From: Geomonas sp. Red32
Lineage (GTDB): Bacteria; Desulfobacterota; Desulfuromonadia; Geobacterales; Geobacteraceae
Length of the DNA: 64,000 nt
NCBI RefSeq assembly: GCF_023652955.1
Contig: NZ_JAKLOY010000003.1
Coordinates: 62,001-126,000, forward strand
Reading direction: 5' to 3'
Positions 17,447-27,035 of the stretch are shown piece after piece (the first letter of the stretch is position 1; the number at the start of each line of letters is the position of its first letter). Below the pieces are notes generated by a model. The model had not been told where the DNA came from and made no database searches. It worked only from the letters and a program-made list of their open reading frames with translations. The translations under genes were made by a program, and so were the position numbers.

Positions 17447-17485
17447 ATGTTATTCGCTGCAAATCAATACTGTCAGGAGACATGA

Positions 17486-17776
17486 ATGGTTACTCACATA
17501 GTTCTCTTCAAGCTGAAGGAATCCACTGCCGAAAACATCGAGAAAGCTCGCAACATCCTGCTCAGCATGGACGGCAAGGTCGAACTTCTGCGCCACCTCG
17601 AGGTCGGCGTCGATGTCATCCGTACCGAGCGCTCCGCCGATATTGCCCTGGTCACCAAATTCGATTCCCTCGCCGACCTGCAGGCCTACCAGGTTCATCC
17701 CTACCACGCCAACGAAGTCGCCGCCTACATGAGGAGCGTCTGCTCGCAGGTGGTCGCCGCGGACTACGAAAGCTAA
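17486..17776 (+). CDS. Stress-responsive alpha/beta-barrel (Dabb) domain protein
   Basis: A 96-aa single-domain protein. MVTHIVLFKLKE at the start, LEVGVDVIRTERSADIALVTKFDSLADLQAYQVHPYH in the middle and the C-terminal VVAADYE strand are typical of Dabb domains, dimeric ferredoxin-like barrels found in bacteria and plants. The His near residue 71 in HPYH is conserved in the family. The biochemical role is not known. It has its own promoter-like sequence upstream. Confidence 0.88.
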   Translation: MVTHIVLFKLKESTAENIEKARNILLSMDGKVELLRHLEVGVDVIRTERSADIALVTKFDSLADLQAYQVHPYHANEVAAYMRSVCSQVVAADYES

Positions 17777-17954
17777 CCTTTCTGGCCTTACCCCCCCGCG
17801 CTGCTAAAAGCGGCGGCGCTCTCAGCCATGCCAGGTGTGGTGGCTGACCGTCCCCCCCTTTGCGACGCATCCGCTGAAGCCTTGGCGAAGGCGGAAGGGG
17901 ATACAGGGGGGATTTTTACTAGATTCATCGATTCGATACAAGGAGGATTGACTG

Positions 17955-18446
17955 ATGGAGCAGTGTCCATGTGGAAGCGGTCTGGCCTACGCCGAGTGCT
18001 GCGAGCCGATCATTAAAGGGGTGCGCCCGGCGGAGACCGCCGAGGCCCTCATGCGCTCGCGCTATTCCGCCTATGTGAAGGTGGAGACCGATTACATATA
18101 CGAGACCACCCACCCCAAGCATCGTGCCGGCTACGACGTGCAGGGGACCAAGGAGTGGGCGGAAGGGGCCGAATGGCTGGGGCTGGAGATCGTCTCCACC
18201 AAAAACGGCGGCCCGGAAGAGTCCATCGGCGAGGTCGAGTTCATCGCCCGCTTCGCCGAGAAGGGGCAGAACCGGGAGCACCACGAGCGTGCCCAGTTCA
18301 AGAAGGATAAGTCCCAGTGGTTCTTCACCGACGGCAAGCCGGTGACCGGTCAGCAGCCAGTCGTGAGGACCTCGCCGAAAGTGGGCCGCAACGATCCCTG
18401 CCCGTGCGGGAGCGGCCAGAAGTACAAGAAGTGCTGCGGTAAGTAG
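17955..18446 (+). CDS. ychJ: YchJ-family protein with two SEC-C motifs
   Basis: A 163-aa protein of the UPF0225/YchJ family. The N-terminal SEC-C motif ([13 protein letters not shown]), the [10 protein letters not shown] segment, the NTF2-like core ([10 protein letters not shown]) and a C-terminal SEC-C motif ([16 protein letters not shown]) are all present. SEC-C motifs bind zinc and, in SecA, contact SecB and ribosomes; the role of YchJ is not established. AGGAGG lies upstream of the ATG. Preceded by a C-rich dispersed repeat. Confidence 0.9.
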   Translation: MEQCPCGSGLAYAECCEPIIKGVRPAETAEALMRSRYSAYVKVETDYIYETTHPKHRAGYDVQGTKEWAEGAEWLGLEIVSTKNGGPEESIGEVEFIARFAEKGQNREHHERAQFKKDKSQWFFTDGKPVTGQQPVVRTSPKVGRNDPCPCGSGQKYKKCCGK

Positions 18447-18477
18447 TCACGACACTCTAAAGAAATGACCAAAGCAA

Positions 18478-18520
18478 ATCCCCCCTGTCCCCCCTTTGCC
18501 AAAAGGGGGGGGGCGGCGGT
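18478..18520. repeat. Dispersed C-rich intergenic repeat
   Basis: AAATCCCCCCTGTCCCCCC followed by an AAAAGGGGGGG arm. Close copies occur at 29029-29069 and, in parts, near 17850-17920 and 37895-37925. Confidence 0.6.
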
Positions 18521-18603
18521 TCGCCGGCAACGGCCAGGAAGGCACCTCTCAGTCAGTGGGGACGCCGTCCGGAGCGGGGATTAAAGGCAAAGGAGCTTAG
18601 GAT

Positions 18604-19797
18604 ATGGTGATCGCCCAGAAGGTTGCCACTTGCATAGAGCGCGCTTCCTGGATCAGAAAGATGTTCGAGGAGGGGGAACTGCTCCGCAGCCAGTTCGGAG
18701 CGGACAAGGTGTACGACTTCACGCTCGGTAATCCGGACGTCGAGCCGCCGGAAGCCTTCAACAAGGCCTTCCTGGAGCTCGCCCAAAAGCCGGTCGCGGG
18801 GATGCACCGCTACATGAACAACGCCGGCTATCCCGAAACGCGCGACGCGGTCGGTGCCGCCCTCACCAAGGCGTCGGGGCTCGACGTCAAAGGCTCGCAG
18901 GTGGTCATGACCTGCGGCGCGGGCGGGGCGCTCAACGTGGTGCTGAAGACCATCCTGAACCCCGGCGACGAGGTGATCATCCTCACCCCCTTCTTCGTCG
19001 AGTACCGCTTCTACATCGACAACCACGGCGGCGTGCCGGTGGAGGTCTGGACCAATCCGGAGACCTTCCAGCTCGACGTCCCGAAGATCGGTGCGGCCAT
19101 CACCGCCAAGACCCGCGCCATCATCATCTGCACTCCCAATAACCCCACCGGGGTGATCTACCCGGCCGAAAGCCTGAAGGCCCTGGGCGAGACGGTGAGT
19201 GCCAAGGAGAAGGAGTTCGGCACCCAGATCTGCGTGATCTCCGACGAGCCGTACGCCCGGATCTCTTACGACGGCAAGCATGTCCCGAACATCTTCCCGC
19301 ACGTCGCCAACTCGGTGATCGTCACCTCCCACTCCAAGGACCTGGCGCTCCCCGGCGAGCGGATCGGCTACCTGGCGGCCAACCCCCGCATGAAGGACAG
19401 CGCCCGCTTCATGGAAGGGGCCATCTTCGCCAACCGCGTGCTCGGATTCGTCAACGCCCCGGCGCTCATGCAGCGGCTGGTGGCCGGGCTTCAGCACGAA
19501 TCGGTGGATATCGCCGCCTACCAGGCGAAGCGCGACCTCATCTACAACGAACTGACCGGCATGGGATTCGAGATGGTCAAGCCGGACGGGGCGTTCTACT
19601 TCTTCCCGAAGTCGCCGATGAGTAACGACGTGGAGTTCGTGAAGGCCGCCCAGAAGCACCGCATCCTGCTGGTGCCGGGGGCAGGCTTTGGCGCTCCCGG
19701 ATACTTCCGGATCGCCTACTGCGTGGACAAGGGGATGATCGAGCGGAGCTTCGACGCCTGGCGCGCGCTCGCCGTCGAACTCGGGCTGAAAGGGTAG
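18604..19797 (+). CDS. Pyridoxal-phosphate aminotransferase, class I/II
   Basis: A 397-aa fold-type I aminotransferase. It shows DFTLGNPDVEPP, YMNNAGYPETRDAV, the PLP-contacting CTPNNPTGVIYP, the ISDEPYARISYDG segment, the lysine segment SHSKDLALPGERIGY with the Schiff-base Lys near residue 244, and the substrate-binding Arg in YFRIAYC. The amino-acid substrate cannot be assigned; sequences of this type in Geobacter are annotated as aspartate or alanine aminotransferases. The next gene, an NtrC-type regulator, starts 18 bases after the stop, so they are likely co-transcribed. Confidence 0.9.
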   Translation: MVIAQKVATCIERASWIRKMFEEGELLRSQFGADKVYDFTLGNPDVEPPEAFNKAFLELAQKPVAGMHRYMNNAGYPETRDAVGAALTKASGLDVKGSQVVMTCGAGGALNVVLKTILNPGDEVIILTPFFVEYRFYIDNHGGVPVEVWTNPETFQLDVPKIGAAITAKTRAIIICTPNNPTGVIYPAESLKALGETVSAKEKEFGTQICVISDEPYARISYDGKHVPNIFPHVANSVIVTSHSKDLALPGERIGYLAANPRMKDSARFMEGAIFANRVLGFVNAPALMQRLVAGLQHESVDIAAYQAKRDLIYNELTGMGFEMVKPDGAFYFFPKSPMSNDVEFVKAAQKHRILLVPGAGFGAPGYFRIAYCVDKGMIERSFDAWRALAVELGLKG

Positions 19798-19815
19798 CCA
19801 ACTAAAGGGAAGGGA

Positions 19816-21192
<1,377 letters not shown>

Positions 21193-21201
21193 GGGAGTCC
21201 C

Positions 21202-21600
21202 ATGTTTTTCCGGCTGATCCTCCTCTTCACCATCGTCCCGGTCATCGAGATCTATCTCCTGATCAAGATCGGCTCCCTGATCGGCGGCCTCCCCACCGTG
21301 GCGCTCCTTCTGGCCATCAGCCTATCGGGAGCGTGGCTCGTCCGCCACCAGGGATTCCGCCTTCTCGCCGACATTCAGCGTGAGCTCGCCCAAGGGAGGC
21401 TCCCCGCCGCCCAGCTGATGGACGGCGCGCTCGTGTTGGTAGGCGGCGTGCTCCTCATGACCCCCGGCTTCTTCACCGACTTCCTCGGCATCTTCTTCCT
21501 CATCCCGTTTACCCGTTCCCTCATCAAAATGTGGCTCGGCCTCTGGCTCCAAAAGCGTCTCTCCCGCGGCGGCCCCATCGTCCTCCACCGCCGCTTCTAG
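21202..21600 (+). CDS. fxsA: FxsA-family membrane protein
   Basis: A 132-aa protein with three or four membrane segments. The start MFFRLILLFTIVPVIEIYLLIKIG, the WLVRHQGFRLL segment and the MTPGFFTDFLGIFFLIP segment are typical of FxsA, named in E. coli for suppressing phage T7 exclusion by the F plasmid. The tail is basic. It lies 10 bases after the NtrC-type regulator and is the last core gene before the AT-richer island. Confidence 0.9.
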   Translation: MFFRLILLFTIVPVIEIYLLIKIGSLIGGLPTVALLLAISLSGAWLVRHQGFRLLADIQRELAQGRLPAAQLMDGALVLVGGVLLMTPGFFTDFLGIFFLIPFTRSLIKMWLGLWLQKRLSRGGPIVLHRRF

Positions 21601-22057
21601 CCTCCCCTTTCCCCTCACCTCTCTCCCGTATCCTCACTCGATCAGGCGCACAACTCCCCTGAAGTAGCCAACATGCCCAAGTTCTCCTTTGACAATGGTG
21701 AGCAAACTCTATACATTTCCCCCTAATTTTAAGGGGCTCTTCCACTTTCGCCCCCTATGAAAGAGTCTTCTTGTTTGACGGGCCGGGAACGGACCTCGTT
21801 TGAAAACAGGAAGCAGGACGGATGTGCAGGTCCGGCCATCCCCCATAAGGAACAAATTTCCAGACATGGAACACTGAGACATCAGGCGGTTAAATCCACC
21901 AACGAAATCCAAACACGATTCTTATCACTTAGCCTGGGTGGATGACAGGACCCGGTCAATTATATTGTTGGTCGCGGAATGACAAGGTAGACAACGGAAA
22001 GGTAAGACAGCCCGTAAAAGGTCATCCCACGCAATTCGGGGACAGAAGGTAGGGGTC
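21601..22057 (+). other. Leader region at the left edge of the accessory island
   Basis: This 457-base stretch begins GC-rich and becomes AT-richer. It holds the promoter at 21689-21717 and a possible 62-codon frame at 21757-21945 that lacks a ribosome binding site and any recognisable feature. No tRNA, integrase or clear attachment repeat is visible at the boundary. Confidence 0.5.
21689..21717 (+). promoter_or_regulatory. Sigma-70-type promoter of the small-gene array
   Basis: TTGACA (21689-21694), a 17-base spacer and TACATT (21712-21717), followed by an AT-rich start region. It reads into the array of co-oriented small genes; the first gene begins about 330 bases further on. Confidence 0.65.
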
Positions 22058-22381
22058 ATGAAAAGTTTTTTCGCCACTGTTTTACGGATCGACTTGGGAG
22101 CATTAGCGATTGTCGTAATTGTGCGGCTTCAGACAAAACATGATCTCGGGACGATAATGGTGTGGTGCGGATTCCTCATGCTTATCATCGGTTCATGTGC
22201 TGCTTTGGGTGGATGGGATGTGGCGCCTGGTGAATATGACCTAAGACTGGATCAAAAATTCCCGCAAGGTAATTTCGTTCGAAGCCCAGAGAAATGGTCA
22301 GAAATGCATAAAAGCTATGACTTCTGTCTCTACTTGGCAGCGGCTTCTCTCCCCCTGATAATTATTGGATATTTATTGTAA
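22058..22381 (+). CDS. Small membrane protein of unknown function (array gene 1)
   Basis: A 107-aa protein with about three hydrophobic segments: LGALAIVVIVRL, MVWCGFLMLIIGSCAALGG and a C-terminal LAAASLPLIIIGYLL. The loop between them (GEYDLRLDQKFPQGNF) is charged. AGGTAGGGG precedes the ATG. Base composition is clearly lower in GC than the flanking core genes. I do not recognise a family. It opens a run of seven co-oriented genes, most of them small membrane proteins. Confidence 0.65.
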   Translation: MKSFFATVLRIDLGALAIVVIVRLQTKHDLGTIMVWCGFLMLIIGSCAALGGWDVAPGEYDLRLDQKFPQGNFVRSPEKWSEMHKSYDFCLYLAAASLPLIIIGYLL

Positions 22382-22439
22382 TGTGAAAGCCAAATTTGGA
22401 AGACTGTTTCAACGTACGTAGGTAGGACCAGGCGGGAAA

Positions 22440-22646
22440 ATGGATCGCACTTTAACTAAAATAATAATCGATGCAACGCTAGCGTGCCTTTCAGGAATTG
22501 GAGTTTTTGTTTTTTGGGTATTGAAAGGGAGACCTGGACCGTTGAAAGACGAATTTGACGAAAAGTACCGAACCAGAAATATATTTATCTTAATGGCACT
22601 TGTGATAACTGTTGTCGCCGAAATCATAATTATAAACAATAGATAA
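22440..22646 (+). CDS. Two-helix membrane protein of unknown function (array gene 2)
   Basis: A 68-aa protein with two membrane helices (ATLACLSGIGVFVFWVL and IFILMALVITVVAEIIIIN) joined by a charged loop, N- and C-termini probably on the same side. The ribosome binding site (GGCGGG) is weak. After the stop, CTGCCGT (22652-22658) and ACGGCAG (22673-22679) form a hairpin. Low GC and A-rich codons mark it as foreign to its surroundings. No family recognised. Confidence 0.55.
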   Translation: MDRTLTKIIIDATLACLSGIGVFVFWVLKGRPGPLKDEFDEKYRTRNIFILMALVITVVAEIIIINNR

Positions 22647-22759
22647 ATCACCTGCCGTATTAATATGCTAGGACGGCAGAACTGAATCAAACCAAGGAAT
22701 TGGACCGGACCAAAACCTGCCGGTCAACTTTTGCCGTTGGCGGGGAAGAAGAGGATTTC

Positions 22760-23203
22760 ATGAAACATCCAGTCAAAGTGATCCTGCTACTTATCCTTTT
22801 TGCAGCTTTGGCCACCTGGCTTTACCCCACCGTCATAGGCTACTGGGCCACCCTCTACATCCCTTTAGCTTCTAAACTTCCTCGTACCCGTATAGCCCAG
22901 ACAGCATGGTTATCAGCAGGTGGCGCCAGTGGCGCCGCAATTTGTGCGTTTCTGCTTGCATGGCCGCTAGGGTTTATAATCAGAGAAAAACCCATTATCA
23001 TCGGTTCCGTGTTTGGGGTATTATCGGCAGTATTCCCATGGATTGCATTTATAGCAACCATTTCTGAGAATGGCTTCAATGGATTTGTCACAACAATATT
23101 TGTTACTGAGCAAATAACCTTCATTGTGGGGTCCATCTGTTTCACATACTTGGGAAGTCGTTTCTCCACAAAGAAGGCAAGCCGAGATTTAACTAACGAT
23201 TGA
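22760..23203 (+). CDS. Four-helix membrane protein of unknown function (array gene 3)
   Basis: A 147-aa protein with an N-terminal hydrophobic segment (VILLLILFAALATWLYP) and three more (GASGAAICAFLLAWPLGFII, IIIGSVFGVLSAVFPWIAFIA, ITFIVGSICFTYLG), ending in a basic tail. The ATG at 22760 has GAAGAGGA upstream; an earlier ATG at 22700 would add 20 polar residues. A GTTG tetranucleotide lies about 24 bases before the start, as in four of its neighbours. No family recognised. Confidence 0.6.
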   Translation: MKHPVKVILLLILFAALATWLYPTVIGYWATLYIPLASKLPRTRIAQTAWLSAGGASGAAICAFLLAWPLGFIIREKPIIIGSVFGVLSAVFPWIAFIATISENGFNGFVTTIFVTEQITFIVGSICFTYLGSRFSTKKASRDLTND

Positions 23204-23364
23204 GGCAAAACCCTTCGCCAAGTGATAATGGTGGGTCACTGTCTTGAACAATAATTCCAACAAAACGGGTAGACGCGGTCTCACGGTAAATAAGTAAAAG
23301 GAAGTCGGTAAAAGTTGAGCGCTCGCCGGTCACCCAATTGTTGGCAGGGAAAAACATAGGCCCC

Positions 23365-23646
23365 ATGAAAATCATCGATAACTTTTTTACGGTACTGGAA
23401 GTCACCTGCGCAATAGTTGCTGCGAGAACCATTTTTGTGCCCAGTCCTAACTTTGTATTCCCCGCTGCCATGGGAGCTATATTTCTCCTTATGGGACTTC
23501 ACGGTCTTGTAACGACCGAAGTTGGCACAAGAATAAATGTAATATCGCGGAGTAAAAACAAGATTATGTTTTATCTGATGATAGTCACCTACTTTATCTT
23601 TGCCTTCTTTATGCTCCGGCATAGCTTCTCATTGTGGAAATCTTAG
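23365..23646 (+). CDS. Small membrane protein of unknown function (array gene 4)
   Basis: A 93-aa protein with about three hydrophobic segments (FFTVLEVTCAIVAARTIFV, FPAAMGAIFLLMGLHGLV, IMFYLMIVTYFIFAFFML). The ATG at 23365 is chosen because the preceding codons are polar and a TTG start would be needed for the longer form; the upstream AGGGAAAAAC may be the ribosome site of that form. Low GC. No family recognised. Confidence 0.55.
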   Translation: MKIIDNFFTVLEVTCAIVAARTIFVPSPNFVFPAAMGAIFLLMGLHGLVTTEVGTRINVISRSKNKIMFYLMIVTYFIFAFFMLRHSFSLWKS

Positions 23647-23941
23647 TGGTTGAAGAAGCAGACGTGAAAACAGATAGAAGCGATCAACGAGAGGCTTTGG
23701 CGACAACAAGGCTCGGCTGATTTAGCTGACTCGGTTTGAAGAAGTTTGAGTATGCCTGTGAAAGCTGATTCAGTGGATGGAAGCTGATGAAAGGCGGAGA
23801 TTGAGCCAGGAGAGTTGAGGACGGCGACCGCCAACCACGAGAGGCAGGAGCTGACTCCGCAGGTTTCTGAAAGAGGACAAGAGTTGGCGGGAGTGATGCC
23901 GCTCCGCTGCTCAGCCAGGCGTTGTACGAGGAATAAAAATT

Positions 23942-24661
23942 ATGGCCAAACGTAATCCTTATGACTTTGGTTATTTCGGGGCTCTCAATAATGCACTGAG
24001 GGAGCGTGCTGCTGAGAAGTTCCACGACCCTATTGTGACCAAAGCCTACTGGCTACCTATAAACCTACCCAATGCCCTTTTTCTCCGAGAGTCAGTGCAA
24101 ACAGCCGGAAAGTTGGAATATAGAGTATGTAACAAAGCGAAATTGGGGTATCTTTTTTTCATTCTTGCTGGAATCGGATCCGCATTTACAATAACTGGAA
24201 CTCGTATCGCCACTGGTGAACTACACCAGTTTAAAACATATACTCAGTTGTTGTTTTCTATAGTCATAGCAGTGGTAGGAGTGGTAATGGCACGTCATGC
24301 TAAAGATATAGTTTTTGACGTAGGACAAGGAATCTTCAGAAAAGGCGCATCATTGCTTGACGAAGATGGTAGTATGCAAAATATGAATTCGTGCTATATC
24401 AGCGACATACATGCCATTCAACTTATTCCAGTCCACAATTCAGGAAGTCCTGGGAGCTACGCGACTTACACTTATGCTATGAATTTAGTATTAACAAGTG
24501 GAAAACGCATTCCCGTTTTTAATCACAGTTTCAGAGATCGCCTGCTTGATGATGCACATGACATCGGGACATTGATCCAAAGGCCGGTGTGGGACCTAAT
24601 TGATGAATCAATGGACGTCTACAAAGTTAGAGCTTTCAAATGTGGCAGTATTCTGTCATGA
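23942..24661 (+). CDS. Membrane protein with possible bacterial PH-like domain (array gene 5)
   Basis: A 239-aa protein, the longest of the array. The first ~60 residues are polar and contain a tyrosine/proline-rich segment. Two adjacent membrane helices follow (LGYLFFILAGIGSAFTI and LLFSIVIAVVGVVMA). The remainder (ISDIHAIQLIP, YAMNLVLTSGKRIPVFNHS) reads like the strand order of bacterial PH (YdbT-type) domains, where a short helix pair precedes a beta-rich module. That likeness is weak. ACGAGGA, part of a motif shared with array genes 6 and 7, precedes the ATG. Confidence 0.65.
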   Translation: MAKRNPYDFGYFGALNNALRERAAEKFHDPIVTKAYWLPINLPNALFLRESVQTAGKLEYRVCNKAKLGYLFFILAGIGSAFTITGTRIATGELHQFKTYTQLLFSIVIAVVGVVMARHAKDIVFDVGQGIFRKGASLLDEDGSMQNMNSCYISDIHAIQLIPVHNSGSPGSYATYTYAMNLVLTSGKRIPVFNHSFRDRLLDDAHDIGTLIQRPVWDLIDESMDVYKVRAFKCGSILS

Positions 24662-24677
24662 CTTTGGGAGCGTCGGA

Positions 24678-24772
24678 GGGGACGCTGGTAACTTATGTAA
24701 CTTATTAATGCCGGAGGGCAGCGAGATGGTTGTCGCAGGATTAACAAGTTACATAAGTTACCTACGTCCCCC
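24678..24772. repeat. Palindromic REP-like element A
   Basis: The left arm GGGGACGCTGGTAACTTATG and the right arm CATAAGTTACCTACGTCCCC are inverted copies, with inner AACTTATTAA and TTAACAAGTT also paired. A 9-bp unit (GTAACTTAT) is present twice in the left arm. The loop is about 30 bases. It lies after array gene 5. Confidence 0.85.
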
Positions 24773-24848
24773 ATCCCGTCCCAAAGCCGTCAGGTGATCT
24801 CCCGGCCCGTTGGACGAGGAGGGAACAGGAAATGAGGTTAAACGCTAC

Positions 24849-25208
24849 ATGTTAAAAGCAATCACAAAAATTGTACTGGTACTTTGCTTGCTCAGTACTT
24901 GTGTGATGCTTTACAACTTAGGAATTAATTCTGTTCTATTTATGGTTATTTTTAGCCTGTGGATGATATTGCCATATTTCACAATGACGATTTTATTACT
25001 AACTAAATTGATCCCTGTAAAAAACGTGAATATACTGTCGGCAGGAGTTGGTCTTGCCTCCATAGGAGGCGTGATTATGTTTGTTGATGTTATGTATTTG
25101 CACCCAGATCCGCAAGGGGCCATAGCAGTTGCCTTGATTCCTGTACTTCAAATGTTTTTATTATTTGTTTGGAATATCGTATTCAAAAATTTAACATCGG
25201 ACACCTGA
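24849..25208 (+). CDS. Four-helix membrane protein of unknown function (array gene 6)
   Basis: A 119-aa protein, hydrophobic almost throughout: IVLVLCLLSTCVMLYNLGIN, LFMVIFSLWMILPYFTMTILLL, ILSAGVGLASIGGVIMFVDVMY and VALIPVLQMFLLFVWNIVF. The ATG at 24849 has GAGG eleven bases upstream; a TTG start at 24810 within the shared GTTGGACGAGGA motif is the alternative. GAAAGCC and GGCTTTC (25207-25231) form a hairpin over the stop codon. Low GC. No family recognised. Confidence 0.6.
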   Translation: MLKAITKIVLVLCLLSTCVMLYNLGINSVLFMVIFSLWMILPYFTMTILLLTKLIPVKNVNILSAGVGLASIGGVIMFVDVMYLHPDPQGAIAVALIPVLQMFLLFVWNIVFKNLTSDT

Positions 25209-25444
25209 AAGCCGAACCAGCAGTGGCTTTCGGGTCACCGCAAGGTAAAGGGCACCATTTAATGTGTTTAAGGAATCTGATGGTAACCTGAAGGGTGGGC
25301 CGCCATTTAATCTGACGCTGGAATTAATGAAATGATGCCAACAAGACGCATGGACCTGTCTCCGCAGCAAGTTACAGCGGGAAGGGGTTGATGAGAAGTT
25401 GGGGGGCTCCGCAGGTCACGCGGGTGTTGTACGAGGAAGAAAGG

Positions 25445-25858
25445 ATGTCAAAAAGTACCTCTGAATGGTTAGAAGACTTTTGCATTTACCATAAGGGATT
25501 TGTTCTAACTGTTGCAATAGTTGGAATAACAACAGTAACCTGGTACTTGTTTTATGGAACAATTACTCAAAAAGGTAAGAAATTTGTTTACATTATATTA
25601 TTAATATTGGTGCTATTTACTGCAAATGCTGGCATTATTGCTTATAGGCTTAACATATTTTCATATTATATCCTATGGACAGTGTTGCCCTTCGTTATAG
25701 TCACTGTAATAACATCCCTACAACTGCGATTAAAAACGCAAAATACATATCTTCGCCCTGTTTTGATGCTGATTCTTCTTGGATGTGGGTTGCTCTATGA
25801 GATGAACATTCTAAACTGGCTTACGCCGGTTTTTGCTTTGGTTAATTGGGGGCGGTAA
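25445..25858 (+). CDS. Membrane protein of unknown function (array gene 7)
   Basis: A 137-aa protein with a short polar N-terminus (MSKSTSEWLEDFCIYHKG) and four hydrophobic segments. The ribosome site AGGAAGAAAGG lies directly before the ATG and belongs to the GTTGTACGAGGA motif shared with array gene 5. A-rich codons and long isoleucine/leucine runs set it apart from the core genome. No family recognised. It is the last of the array before the REP-like element at 25.94 kb. Confidence 0.6.
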   Translation: MSKSTSEWLEDFCIYHKGFVLTVAIVGITTVTWYLFYGTITQKGKKFVYIILLILVLFTANAGIIAYRLNIFSYYILWTVLPFVIVTVITSLQLRLKTQNTYLRPVLMLILLGCGLLYEMNILNWLTPVFALVNWGR

Positions 25859-25935
25859 AAGTGCTAAATGGGTGGTAACCCGTAGGGTGAAAAACGGTGA
25901 CGATACCGCTGCCTCAAAAGCAATAGTGAGAGTGC

Positions 25936-26000
25936 AGGGGGACGTTGTTGACTTTGTTGAGTTCCTCCCAGTAAGTCAACCAACTCAACAACGTCCCCCT
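25936..26000. repeat. Palindromic REP-like element B
   Basis: Arms AGGGGGACGTTGTTGACTTT and its near complement ending CAACAACGTCCCCCT enclose a short loop. The core holds two 9-bp units (TTGTTGACT, TTGTTGAGT). It has the same GGGGACG ends as element A but a different core. Confidence 0.85.
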
Positions 26001-26079
26001 CGCAGAAGTTACGTGACATAAATTTTGATTTTAATACTGAATGGCCCCCATCCGCCGCTGGCCCCGGAGAAAGTTCACC

Positions 26080-26796
26080 ATGTCAGCAGCTAAACATCAC
26101 CCCAAAGGTCTTACGGTCCTGTACGAAGACCGGGACATCATCGTCATCGAGAAACCGTGCGGACTCCTGACAATCGGCACCGGCCGGGACACGACGCGCA
26201 CGGTCCATTCCATCCTCAACGATTACGTCCGCAAAGGGGATCCCCGTTCCCGAAACCGTGTCTATATCGTCCATCGCCTGGACCGTGAGACCTCCGGCAT
26301 CCTGATCCTGGCCAAGAGCGAAGCGAACAAGATCTATCTGCAGGAGCATTGGCAGGAGACGGACAAGCACTACGTGACGGTGGTTCACGGCATACTGGCA
26401 CGGAAGAGCGGTACCATCAGCAGCTATCTGGCGGAGAACAGCGCCATGCGGGTCTATTCGACCTCCGACCATGCGCAGGGCAAACTTTCCCACACGGAAT
26501 ACGTCGTCATGAAGGAGCACCGCGGCCTCAGCCTGCTTGCAATCCATCTGCTCACCGGGCGCAAGCACCAGATCCGGGTGCACCTGTCCGAAGGGGGCCA
26601 TGCCGTGGTGGGAGACGGCAAATACGGCAAGGACCGGAATGCCCGCGCAAACCTGGCGCTCCATGCCCGATCGCTCACCTTCACCCATCCGGTCAGCGGC
26701 CGGCGTATGGCCTTCGAGACCGGCATCCCCGAATATTTTACCCGGCTGGTCGGCAGCATCTCGCCTAATGAATTGACTGACAAAAGCCGGGAATAG
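26080..26796 (+). CDS. RluA-family RNA pseudouridine synthase
   Basis: A 238-aa pseudouridine synthase without an S4 domain. The catalytic Asp is in VHRLDRETSGIL near residue 67; other family features are VLYEDRDIIVIEKPCGLLT at the N-terminus, LLTGRKHQIRVHLS near residue 162 and the VVGDGKYG loop. It converts uridine to pseudouridine in rRNA or tRNA; the target cannot be told. GGAGAAAG precedes the ATG at 26080. GC content is again high, so this gene may have its own origin within the island. Confidence 0.9.
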   Translation: MSAAKHHPKGLTVLYEDRDIIVIEKPCGLLTIGTGRDTTRTVHSILNDYVRKGDPRSRNRVYIVHRLDRETSGILILAKSEANKIYLQEHWQETDKHYVTVVHGILARKSGTISSYLAENSAMRVYSTSDHAQGKLSHTEYVVMKEHRGLSLLAIHLLTGRKHQIRVHLSEGGHAVVGDGKYGKDRNARANLALHARSLTFTHPVSGRRMAFETGIPEYFTRLVGSISPNELTDKSRE

Positions 26797-26875
26797 AGGA
26801 AGGCAACTTACTTCTCTCAATGCTCCGAATCTGCCGCACTGAGCCCCTGACCTCGGCGTTGGCTTGCTCAAGGAT

Positions 26876-26910
26876 GGGGGACGTAGGTAAATTATGTAAC
26901 TTATTAATGT
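26876..26910. repeat. Half copy of REP-like element A
   Basis: GGGGGACGTAGGTAAATTAT followed by GTAACTTATTAATG repeats the left arm of the 24.68-kb element. No right arm is found in the next 100 bases. Confidence 0.7.
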
Positions 26911-27035
26911 GGCGGGTACGGAAGAACTGATTCCCACCAAGGAGTTGGAGGTCCAAACCGGGGAGGATGGAGAGGCCGCGCCTTCTGTCCGGGTGCCCAG
27001 ATGGGCCGGTCGAGTTCCGGCCGCTGAAGTGGATA

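Noticed and set aside
21757..21945. 62-codon frame in the array leader
   Set aside because: No ribosome site, no recognisable composition or motif, and it crosses probable untranslated leader.
21601..22057. Integron integrase or attI site at the array head
   Set aside because: No integrase gene is in the window, and the 330-base leader shows no recognisable attI. The cassette idea rests only on the GTTG motifs and layout.
23800..25444. Possible toxin C-terminal fragments before array genes 5 and 7 (frames ending AAPLLSQALYEE and GAPQVTRVLYEE)
   Set aside because: The similarity comes from the shared DNA motif GTTGTACGAGGA. The frames are short, lack starts and hold no toxin motif, so a polymorphic-toxin reading is not supported.
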